Shown here in pieces: positions 6,830-15,728 of a stretch of 64,000 nucleotides of DNA (position 1 is its first letter; every line of letters starts with the position of its first letter). The position numbers were made by a program, and so were the translations under genes. The DNA is from Hyphomicrobiales bacterium (lineage in GTDB: Bacteria > Pseudomonadota > Alphaproteobacteria > Rhizobiales > Rhizobiaceae). The DNA is taken from the NCBI GenBank assembly GCA_900466005.1, contig UEGQ01000012.1, positions 121,876-185,875 on the forward strand, in the 5' to 3' direction. The notes below the pieces were generated by a model that was given only the letters and a program-made list of their open reading frames with translations, had not been told where the DNA came from and did not search any database.

Positions 6830-9022
6830 ATGAGTACGTCGCCTACCAAGAATGTCGTCGGTTACACGGACCCGATCGCCGTGATGGCAGGAGAGACGCT
6901 ACGGATCAAGGTTTCTACGACCGCCAAGCAGGTGCGTCTCGGCGTCCGCAGGATCGAAGGCGCCTTCTGGTCGTCCGAGGCCGGGCCGAAGGTGAGCCTC
7001 GGGAATGCCGAAGGTTTTGAAGGCACGGTCTTGGCGGGGAAGCATCACAAGGCGCCACTCGGGTCCTATGCGACGGCTCCGGTGGCGGAGGCCATGCGCG
7101 TTTCCGCGACCAAGACATTCGGCCTCCTGTTCATGCCGACCCTCATGGGGCGGCGGCAGACAATTGCGCGGTTCTATGACGCGGATGGAGCCGATCTCGG
7201 CGGCGTGAGCGTCGAGGAGGACGGACATGTCGCCGTCGTCGATGCGACGGACGCGGCACTGTTGCGCGGTGGGTCTGCGCTTGAACGCGGTCGCTGGACG
7301 GCAATTGCCGTCACGCTCGCACAGCCGGCAGGAGGGGTCGTTCTGGCAATTGCCCCGCTTTTCGGGAATGTCAGCATGACCAGTGCAGAACGTCAGGTTG
7401 AAGGGCTGGAAACGGCACATTCCCTGTCGCTGGGCGCGCGCATCTCCGGCAGTCTGCCGTGCGAGGTCGTTGACGGGCGTGTCGCCGACCCAGTGCTCGC
7501 GTCCGCGAACGCCCGGGATATCGCATCGGCACTGGCCAACGGCCCGGAGGGGTGGCGGCGTTTGACACGTGCTCATGGCGCGGCGACGATCCATTCGCGA
7601 TGGGACTTCTCGCAGTTCCCGGAAAGTGACCGCGTCGTCGACGTCGGGCCTGCGCGCTGTGACGCCGTCCTGGTCAACACGCCGACCCGTGCGATCACGG
7701 GCCCATTTTGGGATGGCAGCGTCTTTGACTGGCGTCAGCGGCCGGGGCACTACAACGCGGTTCACTTCCATTCCGACGACCTCGCCGATTGCGGGTGGCC
7801 GGACGCGTTGGCGCTGGAGATCCCTCAGGGTTGTGCCTCCGGGCTCTATGGTATCTCGCTCGAGACCGAGAACGGGTCGGACGTGGTTCCCTTCGTGGTT
7901 CGCGCGCGTCGGGCTTCCAGGGCGCCAGTCGCTCTCCTCCTTCCCACGTTCACCTATCTGTCCTACGGCAATGCGCCGACGGCGATGCGGGGACCGAACC
8001 ACGGGATCACCTTCTATCCCGACGAATCCCCTGTCGATGGACATTCGGGGTTTGGGAGGTCGCATTACGACCGGCATAAGGACGGTTCGCCCGTCATGCT
8101 GTCCTCTCGCCTGCGGCCTGTACTGTCAATGCGCTTTGCAAGCTTGCCGTGGGGGATCGTCCCTGACACATGGCTGCTTACTTGGCTCAGGCAGCAGTTC
8201 GGCCAGGTCGACGTGCTTACTGACGAAGACCTGCATCGCGAAGGGACCGACGCCCTGGCCGGACATCGGGTTGTCGTCACCGGGAACCACCCCGAGTACT
8301 ATTCAGCGGAAATGCTGAATGCGCTCGACGCCTATTGTGACGGCGGTGGCCGCTTGCTCTATCTCGGCGGCAACGGCTTTTACTGGCGTGTGAGCGTTTC
8401 GGACCGTGTCCCCGGCCAGATCGAGGTGCGCCGCACCGAAGACGGCACCCGTGCATGGATCGCCGAGCCGGGCGAGGGCCACCATATGATGGACGGAGGC
8501 TATGGCGGGCTCTGGAGGCGACTTGGCCGGCCGCCGAACCGGCTGGCCGGAGTAGGCTTTGCCGCGCAAGGGTTCGACGAGAGCGGGTATTACAAGGTCA
8601 ATCCGGATGCCCGTTCCGGGCCGGCCGCCTTTGCACTCGACGGAGTGGGCGACACGTTCGGACATCACGGTTGGCTCGGCAACGGTGCGGCCGGACAGGA
8701 GGTCGACCGGGTGGAGCGCCGCCTTGCACCCGACGCAGATGTTCACCTCATCGCGAGCAGTTTGGGCCATCCTCAGTCTATGCTTCGTACCAAGGAAGAA
8801 ATGCTGTCGACCGTACTTCCCTTTACCGATCCGAAAGCGCGGTCGGACATCGCGATCAGGTTTGCCGGCCGATCCGGCGCGGTCTTTTCCGTCGGATCCA
8901 TGACCTGGGTTGGCGCATTGCTCGATGGCGGTGACCCGGCTGGCCGCAACGACGTCGTCCGGATGACGGCGAATGTCATCAACCGATTTCTCGATCCGGC
9001 GCCGTTTCGCGCAGACCGGTAG
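6830..9022 (+). CDS. N,N-dimethylformamidase large (beta) subunit family protein
   Basis: A 730-residue homologue of the large subunit of N,N-dimethylformamidase, an iron amidohydrolase that splits formamides into formate and an amine. The conserved core around GNHPEYYSAEML, followed by GGGRLLYLGGNGFYWRV, is plainly visible. In the known enzyme the iron is held by two Tyr and one Glu. The candidates here are Tyr376 (or Tyr379), Tyr413 and Glu489 of the HPEYY motif, which also supplies His487. No gene for the small subunit of about 130 residues is nearby, so the protein may act alone or on a different amide. It follows the isonitrile-hydratase-like gene by 7 nt. Confidence 0.8.
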   Translation: MSTSPTKNVVGYTDPIAVMAGETLRIKVSTTAKQVRLGVRRIEGAFWSSEAGPKVSLGNAEGFEGTVLAGKHHKAPLGSYATAPVAEAMRVSATKTFGLLFMPTLMGRRQTIARFYDADGADLGGVSVEEDGHVAVVDATDAALLRGGSALERGRWTAIAVTLAQPAGGVVLAIAPLFGNVSMTSAERQVEGLETAHSLSLGARISGSLPCEVVDGRVADPVLASANARDIASALANGPEGWRRLTRAHGAATIHSRWDFSQFPESDRVVDVGPARCDAVLVNTPTRAITGPFWDGSVFDWRQRPGHYNAVHFHSDDLADCGWPDALALEIPQGCASGLYGISLETENGSDVVPFVVRARRASRAPVALLLPTFTYLSYGNAPTAMRGPNHGITFYPDESPVDGHSGFGRSHYDRHKDGSPVMLSSRLRPVLSMRFASLPWGIVPDTWLLTWLRQQFGQVDVLTDEDLHREGTDALAGHRVVVTGNHPEYYSAEMLNALDAYCDGGGRLLYLGGNGFYWRVSVSDRVPGQIEVRRTEDGTRAWIAEPGEGHHMMDGGYGGLWRRLGRPPNRLAGVGFAAQGFDESGYYKVNPDARSGPAAFALDGVGDTFGHHGWLGNGAAGQEVDRVERRLAPDADVHLIASSLGHPQSMLRTKEEMLSTVLPFTDPKARSDIAIRFAGRSGAVFSVGSMTWVGALLDGGDPAGRNDVVRMTANVINRFLDPAPFRADR

Positions 9023-9096
9023 GCAAGAGCCAATTGATTGAACCATCGGGCTCTCGGAGTGGGAGCCAGAAGACAAACCGTTGGAAGAGAAGACAA

Positions 9097-10647
9097 ATGA
9101 AACTCGGATCATTGGTTGCCATTACCGTCGCAGTGGTCTTGGCAGTTGCCGCGCCGCTTGCAGCACAGGAAAGAGGCGGTGCGCTGAAAGTCGCGCTTTT
9201 TCCCGAACCGCCGATGGCCGTGGCCGGTCTGTCCGGCCTTGGCTCCGCCAGCATTGTTTCCAGCAAGATCTATGAGGCGCTCGTCAAGTTCGATTTCGAG
9301 CTGAGGCCGCAGCCCTGGCTTGCGAGTTCCTGGGAGAAGTCCGACGACGGGCTGATCTGGACCTTCGACCTCGTGGAAAACGCCAAATGGCATGACGGCA
9401 AACCGTTCACGGCCGCTGACGTCGTGGCCTCGTACCAGGTGTTCTCGGTGGAGAATGATCGCCTGAAACTGGTCGCTGACAAGGTGAAGAAGGTCGAGGC
9501 GACTTCGGAACACCAAGTGCGGTTTACGCTCAAGGAGAGCATCCCATCCTTCATCTACATGCTGAACTACGGCAGCCTGCCGATCATACCTGCTCACCTT
9601 TATACGGGCGGAAATTTCCGGGAAAATCCGGCCAATTCCACCCCGATCGGAACGGGGGCGTTCTACATCAAGGAATGGAAGAAGGGCAGCTTCATCCATC
9701 TGGCCCGCTTCAACGAATACCGAGACGGAACAAAACCCTATCTCGACGACCTCTACTTCGTGATTATTCCCGATGCACAAGGCTGCGCGGTCGCATTTGA
9801 GGAAGGCAGCGTGGATGTCGTCTCGGCCTCCAATCTCGAAGGGTTCGACGTTTCGCGGCTCGCAAGCCTGGATGGTGTCAAATCGACCACAAAGGGCTGG
9901 GAGATGCTGGCTCCGCACGCCTTCTTGTGGATCAACACGCAAAAGGCGCCTCTCGACGATGTCAAATTGCGTCAGGCGTTGAACTATGGGTTGGACAAGA
10001 ACTTCATCCGCGACGTGGTTTTCGCCGGCCTTGCGACGCCGCCACGCGGTGCATTCGATTCGAGGACGCTTTTCTTCGACCCGTCCGTCAACGCCTACGA
10101 ATTCGACGTCGAGAAAGCGAAAGCCCTCGTTGCCGCTTCGACCTACATGGGCGAACTGCTGAAGCTCAGCACCGCACCAGTCGGATCCGCCTGGGCGCGC
10201 CTTGCGGAATATGAAGTGCAGGCCTGGAAGGAAATCGGCCTCAATGTCGAAATCGACACCAATGACGTGGGCGGCTATCTGAAAAAGCTCGGCGAGCGCA
10301 ATTACGACCTCGGCAATATCTACCTCTACCAGTATGGTGACCCTGCAGTCGGTGTGACGCGAAACTTCTACTCGCGCAACGACGTTATCGGTTCGCCGTG
10401 GAACAATGTTGGCCGCTATTCCAACCCCCGACTGGATGAGTTGCTTGCGAAGGCCGATGCCGTGGGTGATGCCGGCGATCGCGCCGCACTCTACGCCCAG
10501 GCTCAGAAGATCATCGCCGACGATGCCGTCCAGGGTTGGACGGCGGAACTCCAGTTCCCCACGCTATACCGTGCGAAAGTCAGGGACCTGATCACGACGG
10601 CACTCGGTCTCAGCGACAGCTTCGAAAACGTTTGGATCGAAAAATAG
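9097..10647 (+). CDS. ABC transporter substrate-binding protein (peptide/opine type)
   Basis: A 516-residue family 5 solute-binding protein. A signal peptide covers about residues 1-23, ending in AAPLAAQ. The mature protein carries the family motif region WTFDLVENAKWHDGKPFTAADVV. These proteins deliver oligopeptides, opines, nickel chelates or other larger solutes to a permease. The ATG at 9097 is chosen for its GGAAGAGAAG ribosome-binding site and because it begins the signal peptide. Two permease genes and a fused ATPase gene follow in the same direction, giving a complete transporter. Confidence 0.9.
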   Translation: MKLGSLVAITVAVVLAVAAPLAAQERGGALKVALFPEPPMAVAGLSGLGSASIVSSKIYEALVKFDFELRPQPWLASSWEKSDDGLIWTFDLVENAKWHDGKPFTAADVVASYQVFSVENDRLKLVADKVKKVEATSEHQVRFTLKESIPSFIYMLNYGSLPIIPAHLYTGGNFRENPANSTPIGTGAFYIKEWKKGSFIHLARFNEYRDGTKPYLDDLYFVIIPDAQGCAVAFEEGSVDVVSASNLEGFDVSRLASLDGVKSTTKGWEMLAPHAFLWINTQKAPLDDVKLRQALNYGLDKNFIRDVVFAGLATPPRGAFDSRTLFFDPSVNAYEFDVEKAKALVAASTYMGELLKLSTAPVGSAWARLAEYEVQAWKEIGLNVEIDTNDVGGYLKKLGERNYDLGNIYLYQYGDPAVGVTRNFYSRNDVIGSPWNNVGRYSNPRLDELLAKADAVGDAGDRAALYAQAQKIIADDAVQGWTAELQFPTLYRAKVRDLITTALGLSDSFENVWIEK

Positions 10648-10708
10648 GTGCCAATTCGGCCGACCGGCACGTCAGCCGGCCGGCAGGATTGCGCACGGAG
10701 TTGACGCC

Positions 10709-11677
10709 ATGCTCAAGACCGTCCTGTCCGAATTCGCCAAGCGCATTGTCGTGATTCTGGTCGTGATCACCGGAACGTTCCTACTCGTCAGGGCGGCGCC
10801 GGGTGATCCAGCGGCTTTCATCGCCGGCGAGGCAGCGTCGGGTGATCCTGAGTACATCGAATACCTGCGTGCGCAGATGGGCCTTGATCAGCCGTTGCCT
10901 GTTCAGCTCGGCTATTATCTGAGGGACGTCGCGAGCCTCGACTTGGGCAAGTCCTATCGCGAGGGCCGGCCCGTATTCGACATGATCGTCGAACGCCTTC
11001 CCAATACGCTCATCCTGGCGGGGGCGGCATTTATCCTTGCGCTGGTGATGGGCACAGCGGCGGGTTTTGTCGCCGCCATCTACCGCGGCCGGTGGACCGA
11101 CCGGTTGATCAGCCTCGGCTCCGTCCTGTTCTTTTCCTCGCCCTATTACTGGGTCGCCCTCATGGCTATCCTCCTTTTTTCAGGCAGGCTGGGATGGTTC
11201 CCGTCGCATGGCACCGAGACGATCGGGGCGGGCTATACCGGGATTGACGCAATACTCGACTATCTGCACCACCTCGCCATGCCGGCCATGGCGTCGGCGC
11301 TGTTCACCATGGCGATCTATGCGCGCCTCGTGCGGGCATCGATGATCGAGACTGCCAATGCCCTCTTCGTCAAGGCGGCGCATGCCAAGGGCATGGCGCC
11401 GGCAAGAATCTGGTTTAGTCATGTGCTGCGCACCTCATTGCTGCCGATTACGACGATGGCGGGCGTTCAGGCCGGGCAGCTTGTGGCTGGAACGATCCTG
11501 ACCGAGACCGTTTTTGCGTGGCCCGGCATCGGCCGTCTGATGTACGACGCATTGGGTTCACGGGACTACAATGTCGTGATCGGGATCTTCATCGCCACCT
11601 CGATAATCGTGATCTTGGCCAATCTTCTGGTCGATCTCCTTTACCGGTTCGTCGACCCGCGAACCCGCACCGCTTGA
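10709..11677 (+). CDS. ABC transporter permease (DppB-like)
   Basis: A 322-residue inner-membrane permease with about six hydrophobic segments. The N-terminal RAAPGDPA motif and the EAA loop around AAHAKGMAPARIWFSHVLR are those of the DppB/OppB subfamily. It pairs with the DppC-like protein starting 11 nt after its stop. An upstream GGAG precedes the ATG. The substrate cannot be read from the sequence. Confidence 0.92.
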   Translation: MLKTVLSEFAKRIVVILVVITGTFLLVRAAPGDPAAFIAGEAASGDPEYIEYLRAQMGLDQPLPVQLGYYLRDVASLDLGKSYREGRPVFDMIVERLPNTLILAGAAFILALVMGTAAGFVAAIYRGRWTDRLISLGSVLFFSSPYYWVALMAILLFSGRLGWFPSHGTETIGAGYTGIDAILDYLHHLAMPAMASALFTMAIYARLVRASMIETANALFVKAAHAKGMAPARIWFSHVLRTSLLPITTMAGVQAGQLVAGTILTETVFAWPGIGRLMYDALGSRDYNVVIGIFIATSIIVILANLLVDLLYRFVDPRTRTA

Positions 11678-11688
11678 GGACAGAGCCG

Positions 11689-12528
11689 ATGCCGATCTGG
11701 AAATCACTGCTTTCGCGGCTCGACGCCGTGCTTGCGCTCGCGATTTTGGGTGCAATCGCTCTGGCGGCGCTGTCGGCGCCGGCCGTTTTTCCCGACGGAC
11801 CGTGGCGCATGGTCGCGCGTCCCCTGCTTGCACCATTCACGGACATAACGCACCCGCTCGGAACCGACGCGCTCGGGCGAGATCTGATGGCATCGCTCAT
11901 GTTCGGGGCGAGGACGTCACTGGCGATTGGCCTCGTTTCGACTTGCGTGGCAATCGTCGTCGGCACCAGCATCGGGGCTGTTGCCGGTTTCGTCGGCGGC
12001 CGCGTCGACAGCGCGCTGATGCGCAGCACGGAAATGTTTCAGACCGTGCCCAGCTTTGCACTCGCAATCCTGCTGGTTGCCATCTATGCGCCGTCAACCG
12101 TCTCCATCATGATTGCGATCAGCGTCGTCAGTTGGCCGCCCGTCGCTCGGCTGACGCGTGCCGAGTTTCTCTCGATGCGCAAACGGGAGTTCGTTCAGGC
12201 GGCCATGCTCTCCGGTCAGTCAAGCCTCCGCGTCGCGTGGTCTCAGATATTCCCCAACATCCTGTCTCCGCTCACCGTCATGGCAGCTCTGATGGTGTCG
12301 ATGGCAATACTGTTCGAAAGCGCGCTGAGCTTCGTAGGTCTCGGGGACCCGAAGGTCGTCAGTTGGGGATACCTGATCAGCGCCGGGCGTGGTGTCATGT
12401 CGCAGAGCTGGTGGCTCACCTTCCTGCCTGGACTTGCGATCATGTCGACGATCGTCTCGATCACTATTCTGGGCGATGCGATTGGCGACAGCCAGGATCC
12501 GTATTTCGAGCGGAGGGAATCCAAATGA
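11689..12528 (+). CDS. ABC transporter permease (DppC-like)
   Basis: A 279-residue permease of the DppC/OppC subfamily. Diagnostic segments are HPLGTDALGRDLMASLMFGAR near the N-terminus and the EAA loop FVQAAMLSGQSSLRVAWSQIF. The start at 11689 has TGAGGACAG upstream and is the only one that gives the normal N-terminal membrane segment. Its TGA (12526-12528) overlaps the ATG of the ATPase gene at 12525. Confidence 0.92.
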   Translation: MPIWKSLLSRLDAVLALAILGAIALAALSAPAVFPDGPWRMVARPLLAPFTDITHPLGTDALGRDLMASLMFGARTSLAIGLVSTCVAIVVGTSIGAVAGFVGGRVDSALMRSTEMFQTVPSFALAILLVAIYAPSTVSIMIAISVVSWPPVARLTRAEFLSMRKREFVQAAMLSGQSSLRVAWSQIFPNILSPLTVMAALMVSMAILFESALSFVGLGDPKVVSWGYLISAGRGVMSQSWWLTFLPGLAIMSTIVSITILGDAIGDSQDPYFERRESK

Positions 12529-14144
12529 TGCCTGGTCCCGTTCTTGACGTTCGCGAACTCTTCGTGAGCCTAAGGCAAGAGACGCCCATTGTCGAAAATG
12601 TCAGCTTCTCGGTGGAGGAGGGGAAGACGGTCTGCATCGTGGGTGAGAGTGGCTCCGGCAAATCGATCATCGCCAATGCGGTGCTCGGTCTCCTTCCGAG
12701 TACGCAACTGGCGATCACCGGCGGTGATATCAGATTCCGGGGCGATAGCCTACGTGGTCAGTCCAAGACCACGATGCGCGACCTGCGCGGGAAGCGGATC
12801 AGCATGATCTTCCAGGATCCGATGTCCGCGCTCAATCCGGTTAGAAAGATCCGGACGCAGTTCGACGAGGTGTTCTCTGCCCATCGCGTCGAGCCGCCGG
12901 GAGGACGCGACCTGCGCATGCGCGAGCTACTCGACATGGCGCATCTGCCGGACCCCCGCCGGATCCTCGATTCCTACCCCTTCGAACTCTCGGGAGGCCA
13001 GCGCCAGCGCATCATGATCTCAATGGCAATGGCGCTTAATCCTGATCTCCTGATCGCAGACGAGCCGACGACCGCGCTCGACGTTACGACGCAAGCGCAA
13101 ATCCTTCACTTGGTCGAAGAATTGCAGAGGAGTTTCGCAACGGCGGTCCTCTTCATCACCCATGATTTCGGTGTCGTCGCCGAAATTGCCGATGATGTGG
13201 TGGTCCTGCGTCATGGGCGTATTGTCGAACAGGGCGGGCTCGGGGATGTGCTCAAGAATCCCCGCAACGACTACACGAGGACGCTCATCGGCGCGGTTCC
13301 GGAGTGGAGGCCGCGGTTCGGTGGGCTGAAAGCCGTACCGATCGTGTCCGCGCGATCTCTGCGCAAGACGTTCAAAGGGCGTTTCACTGCGCTCGACGAT
13401 GTAGCGATCGATCTGGCAGCCGGGGAGACGCTTGGTATCGTCGGCGAAAGCGGGTCGGGAAAATCGACCTTCGCGAAGTGCCTGGTCGGTATGGAGGAGC
13501 CCGATGCCGGTGTGATCGCCGTCCACGGGACAGATATCGTGCCGCTTCCGCAATTCCTGAAGCGCCGGCATCGACATTGCATGCAGATGGTGTTTCAGGA
13601 CCCGACGGCGGCGCTCAATCCGCGCCACACGGTCGGTCGGACGCTCATGGATGTCGCCCGTGTGAACGGTGCCGCGCGAGGTGCCGAAACGGATAGGGCT
13701 CTTTCTCTTCTCGATGACGTGAAGCTCGACCGCAAGTTTCTCGACCGGTTTCCCCACGAGCTTTCGGGAGGCCAGCGCCAACGCGTCTGCATCGCCCGCG
13801 CCCTCGCCGCCAACCCAGAAGTATTGATCGCCGACGAGGCTTTGTCCGCGCTGGATGTTTCGATGCAGCGGGAGATTCTGGATCTGTTCGACGACCTGAA
13901 GAAGAAGCGCGGTCTGGCGATCCTTTTCATAACGCACGACCTCAGGGTCGCTGCCGGGATATGCGACAACATCGTCGTGATGCGGCATGGGAAAACCGTG
14001 GCTAAGGGTACACCGGCGGAGGTCATGGCGACCAGCCGGCATCCGTATGTCGATGAGCTCCTGGCGGCGATACCGGGCCAGGAATGGTTTCCGATCGGGG
14101 CGCATCCGTCAGGATATCCGCTTCCGGACTTCGCGCGCACGTGA
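12525..14144 (+). CDS. Fused double ABC ATPase (DppD-DppF type)
   Basis: A 539-residue protein with two complete ATP-binding domains in tandem, so it serves as both ATPases of the transporter. Domain 1 has Walker A GESGSGKS at residue 40 and signature LSGGQRQRI at 155. Domain 2 has Walker [10 protein letters not shown] at 307 and LSGGQRQRV at 413. Both have Walker B followed by DE and a switch histidine. The start at 12525 overlaps the stop of the DppC-like gene by 4 nt and is preceded by GGAGGGAA. The C-terminal peptide-transporter extension after domain 1 is short. The operon at 19-21 kb uses two separate ATPases instead. Confidence 0.92.
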   Translation: MMPGPVLDVRELFVSLRQETPIVENVSFSVEEGKTVCIVGESGSGKSIIANAVLGLLPSTQLAITGGDIRFRGDSLRGQSKTTMRDLRGKRISMIFQDPMSALNPVRKIRTQFDEVFSAHRVEPPGGRDLRMRELLDMAHLPDPRRILDSYPFELSGGQRQRIMISMAMALNPDLLIADEPTTALDVTTQAQILHLVEELQRSFATAVLFITHDFGVVAEIADDVVVLRHGRIVEQGGLGDVLKNPRNDYTRTLIGAVPEWRPRFGGLKAVPIVSARSLRKTFKGRFTALDDVAIDLAAGETLGIVGESGSGKSTFAKCLVGMEEPDAGVIAVHGTDIVPLPQFLKRRHRHCMQMVFQDPTAALNPRHTVGRTLMDVARVNGAARGAETDRALSLLDDVKLDRKFLDRFPHELSGGQRQRVCIARALAANPEVLIADEALSALDVSMQREILDLFDDLKKKRGLAILFITHDLRVAAGICDNIVVMRHGKTVAKGTPAEVMATSRHPYVDELLAAIPGQEWFPIGAHPSGYPLPDFART

Positions 14145-14291
14145 CCGTGGGCATCGATCGGAGGGTTGCCTCCCACCGACAATCGGCACTGTCATTTGGC
14201 ACTCCGCTTCGCGCCGGAGGCCCATTGGCAAACAATGCTGCTCCGCCACCCAGGCAGGGCAAGGCTGCAACTGACATAGGAACTGGATGAA

Positions 14292-15479
14292 ATGCGCACC
14301 TCGTTGAAGAACTCGATCGCCGCGATGCTTCCTGACCTGATCGAGTGGCGACAAGATTTTCACCGCCATCCCGAGCTGATGTACGATCTGCCGCGCACCG
14401 CAGGGCTTGTGGCCGAGCGCCTTCGCTCGTTCGGCTTCGACGAGGTGATCGAGGGGATCGGCAAGACCGGTATTCTCGGCGTATTGCATGGCTCCAGCGG
14501 GCCGGCAGCTTCGAAGGAGAAGCGCGTCCTGTTCAGGGCGGACATGGACGCTCTTCCGATCGAGGAAGCCTCGGGCGTGGCGTATTCTTCAACTGCTCCG
14601 GGACGAATGCATGCTTGTGGCCATGACGGGCACACCGTCATGCTATTGGGCGCGGCGCGGCATCTCGCTCACACACGAACATTCGATGGGACGCTCATTT
14701 TCTGTTTCCAGCCGGCGGAGGAAGGTCAGGCGGGCGCGCAAGCCATGATCGATGACGGCATGCTCGAGCGTTTCCCGGTCAAGGGTGCTTACGCGCTCCA
14801 TAACTGGCCGGGGATGCCGGTCGGTGAATTCGGTGTCATGCGCGGCCCGGCGATGGCGTCGGCCGATGGCGTCTTCATCACCGTTCAGGGCGAGGGCGGA
14901 CATGCTGCGCAGCCGCACACGACGCGCGACCCGATCGTGGCTGCCGGCCACATCATCAGTTCCGTACAGACGATCGTCAGTCGCGTGGTGAATCCATTCG
15001 AGCAAGCTGTAGTTTCCATCACTGCGATCAATGGTGGGGACGCGTTCAACGTCATTCCCGACAAGGTGGAGTTGAAGTGTGGCTTCCGGTGCTTCTCGGA
15101 GAAAGTTGCTGTCACGATCGAAGAAGAGCTTTGGCGGATTTGCGAGAAGACCGGCGAAGCGCTAGGCGTTAAAGTGACAGTCTCGAGACCGCCCCTCACG
15201 CCCTATCCGCCAACAATCAATCACCCGACGGAGACCGAGATCGCGCTCGACGCGATGCGCGCAGTGGCCGGTGCCGACAAGGTGAGAGACGATCTGAAGC
15301 CAGTTATGGGCTCCGAAGATTTCGCCTTCATCCTGCGGCGGGTACCGGGTGCCTATGTTCTTCTCGGTAACGGAGACTCCGCTGCTCTTCACAACCCCGG
15401 ATACGACTTCGACGATGATGCCATTGGCCATGGGGTCGCGTACTGGAGCGAACTTGCCGCACGGATCTTGCCGAAATAG
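14292..15479 (+). CDS. M20 family metallo-amidohydrolase (hippurate/aminoacylase type)
   Basis: A 395-residue M20D amidohydrolase that would hydrolyse N-acyl amino acids or similar amides. Metal-site motifs are intact: HACGHDGHT at residues 107-115 (Cys109, His111), PAEEGQAGA with the catalytic Glu, and a late GSEDFAFI. The dimerisation domain is present (EGGHAAQPH). It has no signal peptide. It lies 147 nt after the ABC transporter and would cleave an imported amide or acyl-amino acid in the cytoplasm. The substrate is unknown; hippurate, IAA-amino acid conjugates and N-acyl amines are all plausible for this family. Confidence 0.9.
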   Translation: MRTSLKNSIAAMLPDLIEWRQDFHRHPELMYDLPRTAGLVAERLRSFGFDEVIEGIGKTGILGVLHGSSGPAASKEKRVLFRADMDALPIEEASGVAYSSTAPGRMHACGHDGHTVMLLGAARHLAHTRTFDGTLIFCFQPAEEGQAGAQAMIDDGMLERFPVKGAYALHNWPGMPVGEFGVMRGPAMASADGVFITVQGEGGHAAQPHTTRDPIVAAGHIISSVQTIVSRVVNPFEQAVVSITAINGGDAFNVIPDKVELKCGFRCFSEKVAVTIEEELWRICEKTGEALGVKVTVSRPPLTPYPPTINHPTETEIALDAMRAVAGADKVRDDLKPVMGSEDFAFILRRVPGAYVLLGNGDSAALHNPGYDFDDDAIGHGVAYWSELAARILPK

Positions 15480-15728
15480 TCCATGTCGACTGTTGTCTCG
15501 CATAAAACGAGGCTAGGCCGTGGTGGCATGAAGAGAACGGTTAGCAATTACTCCCGGCGCGCCATATCGCTTGCGTAAGGTAGCAGCCGTCGCTCATAGT
15601 AATCGTCGGCGACAACAGTGCAAACCATGCTTCTCGATCGAAACGTAGGATAATCCGACCGAATCCGGACATGCCGACTTTACTCAGCCCCTTTTCAGCC
15701 GAAACGCTCTATAAGCAAAGGATTGTTT
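15480..15728. other. Intergenic, no gene recognised
   Basis: About 250 nt between the amidohydrolase and the multidomain envelope gene. The composition becomes visibly more AT-rich than the flanking operons. I see no convincing coding frame or strong terminator. An AAAGGA ribosome-binding site at 15717-15722 belongs to the next gene. Confidence 0.6.
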
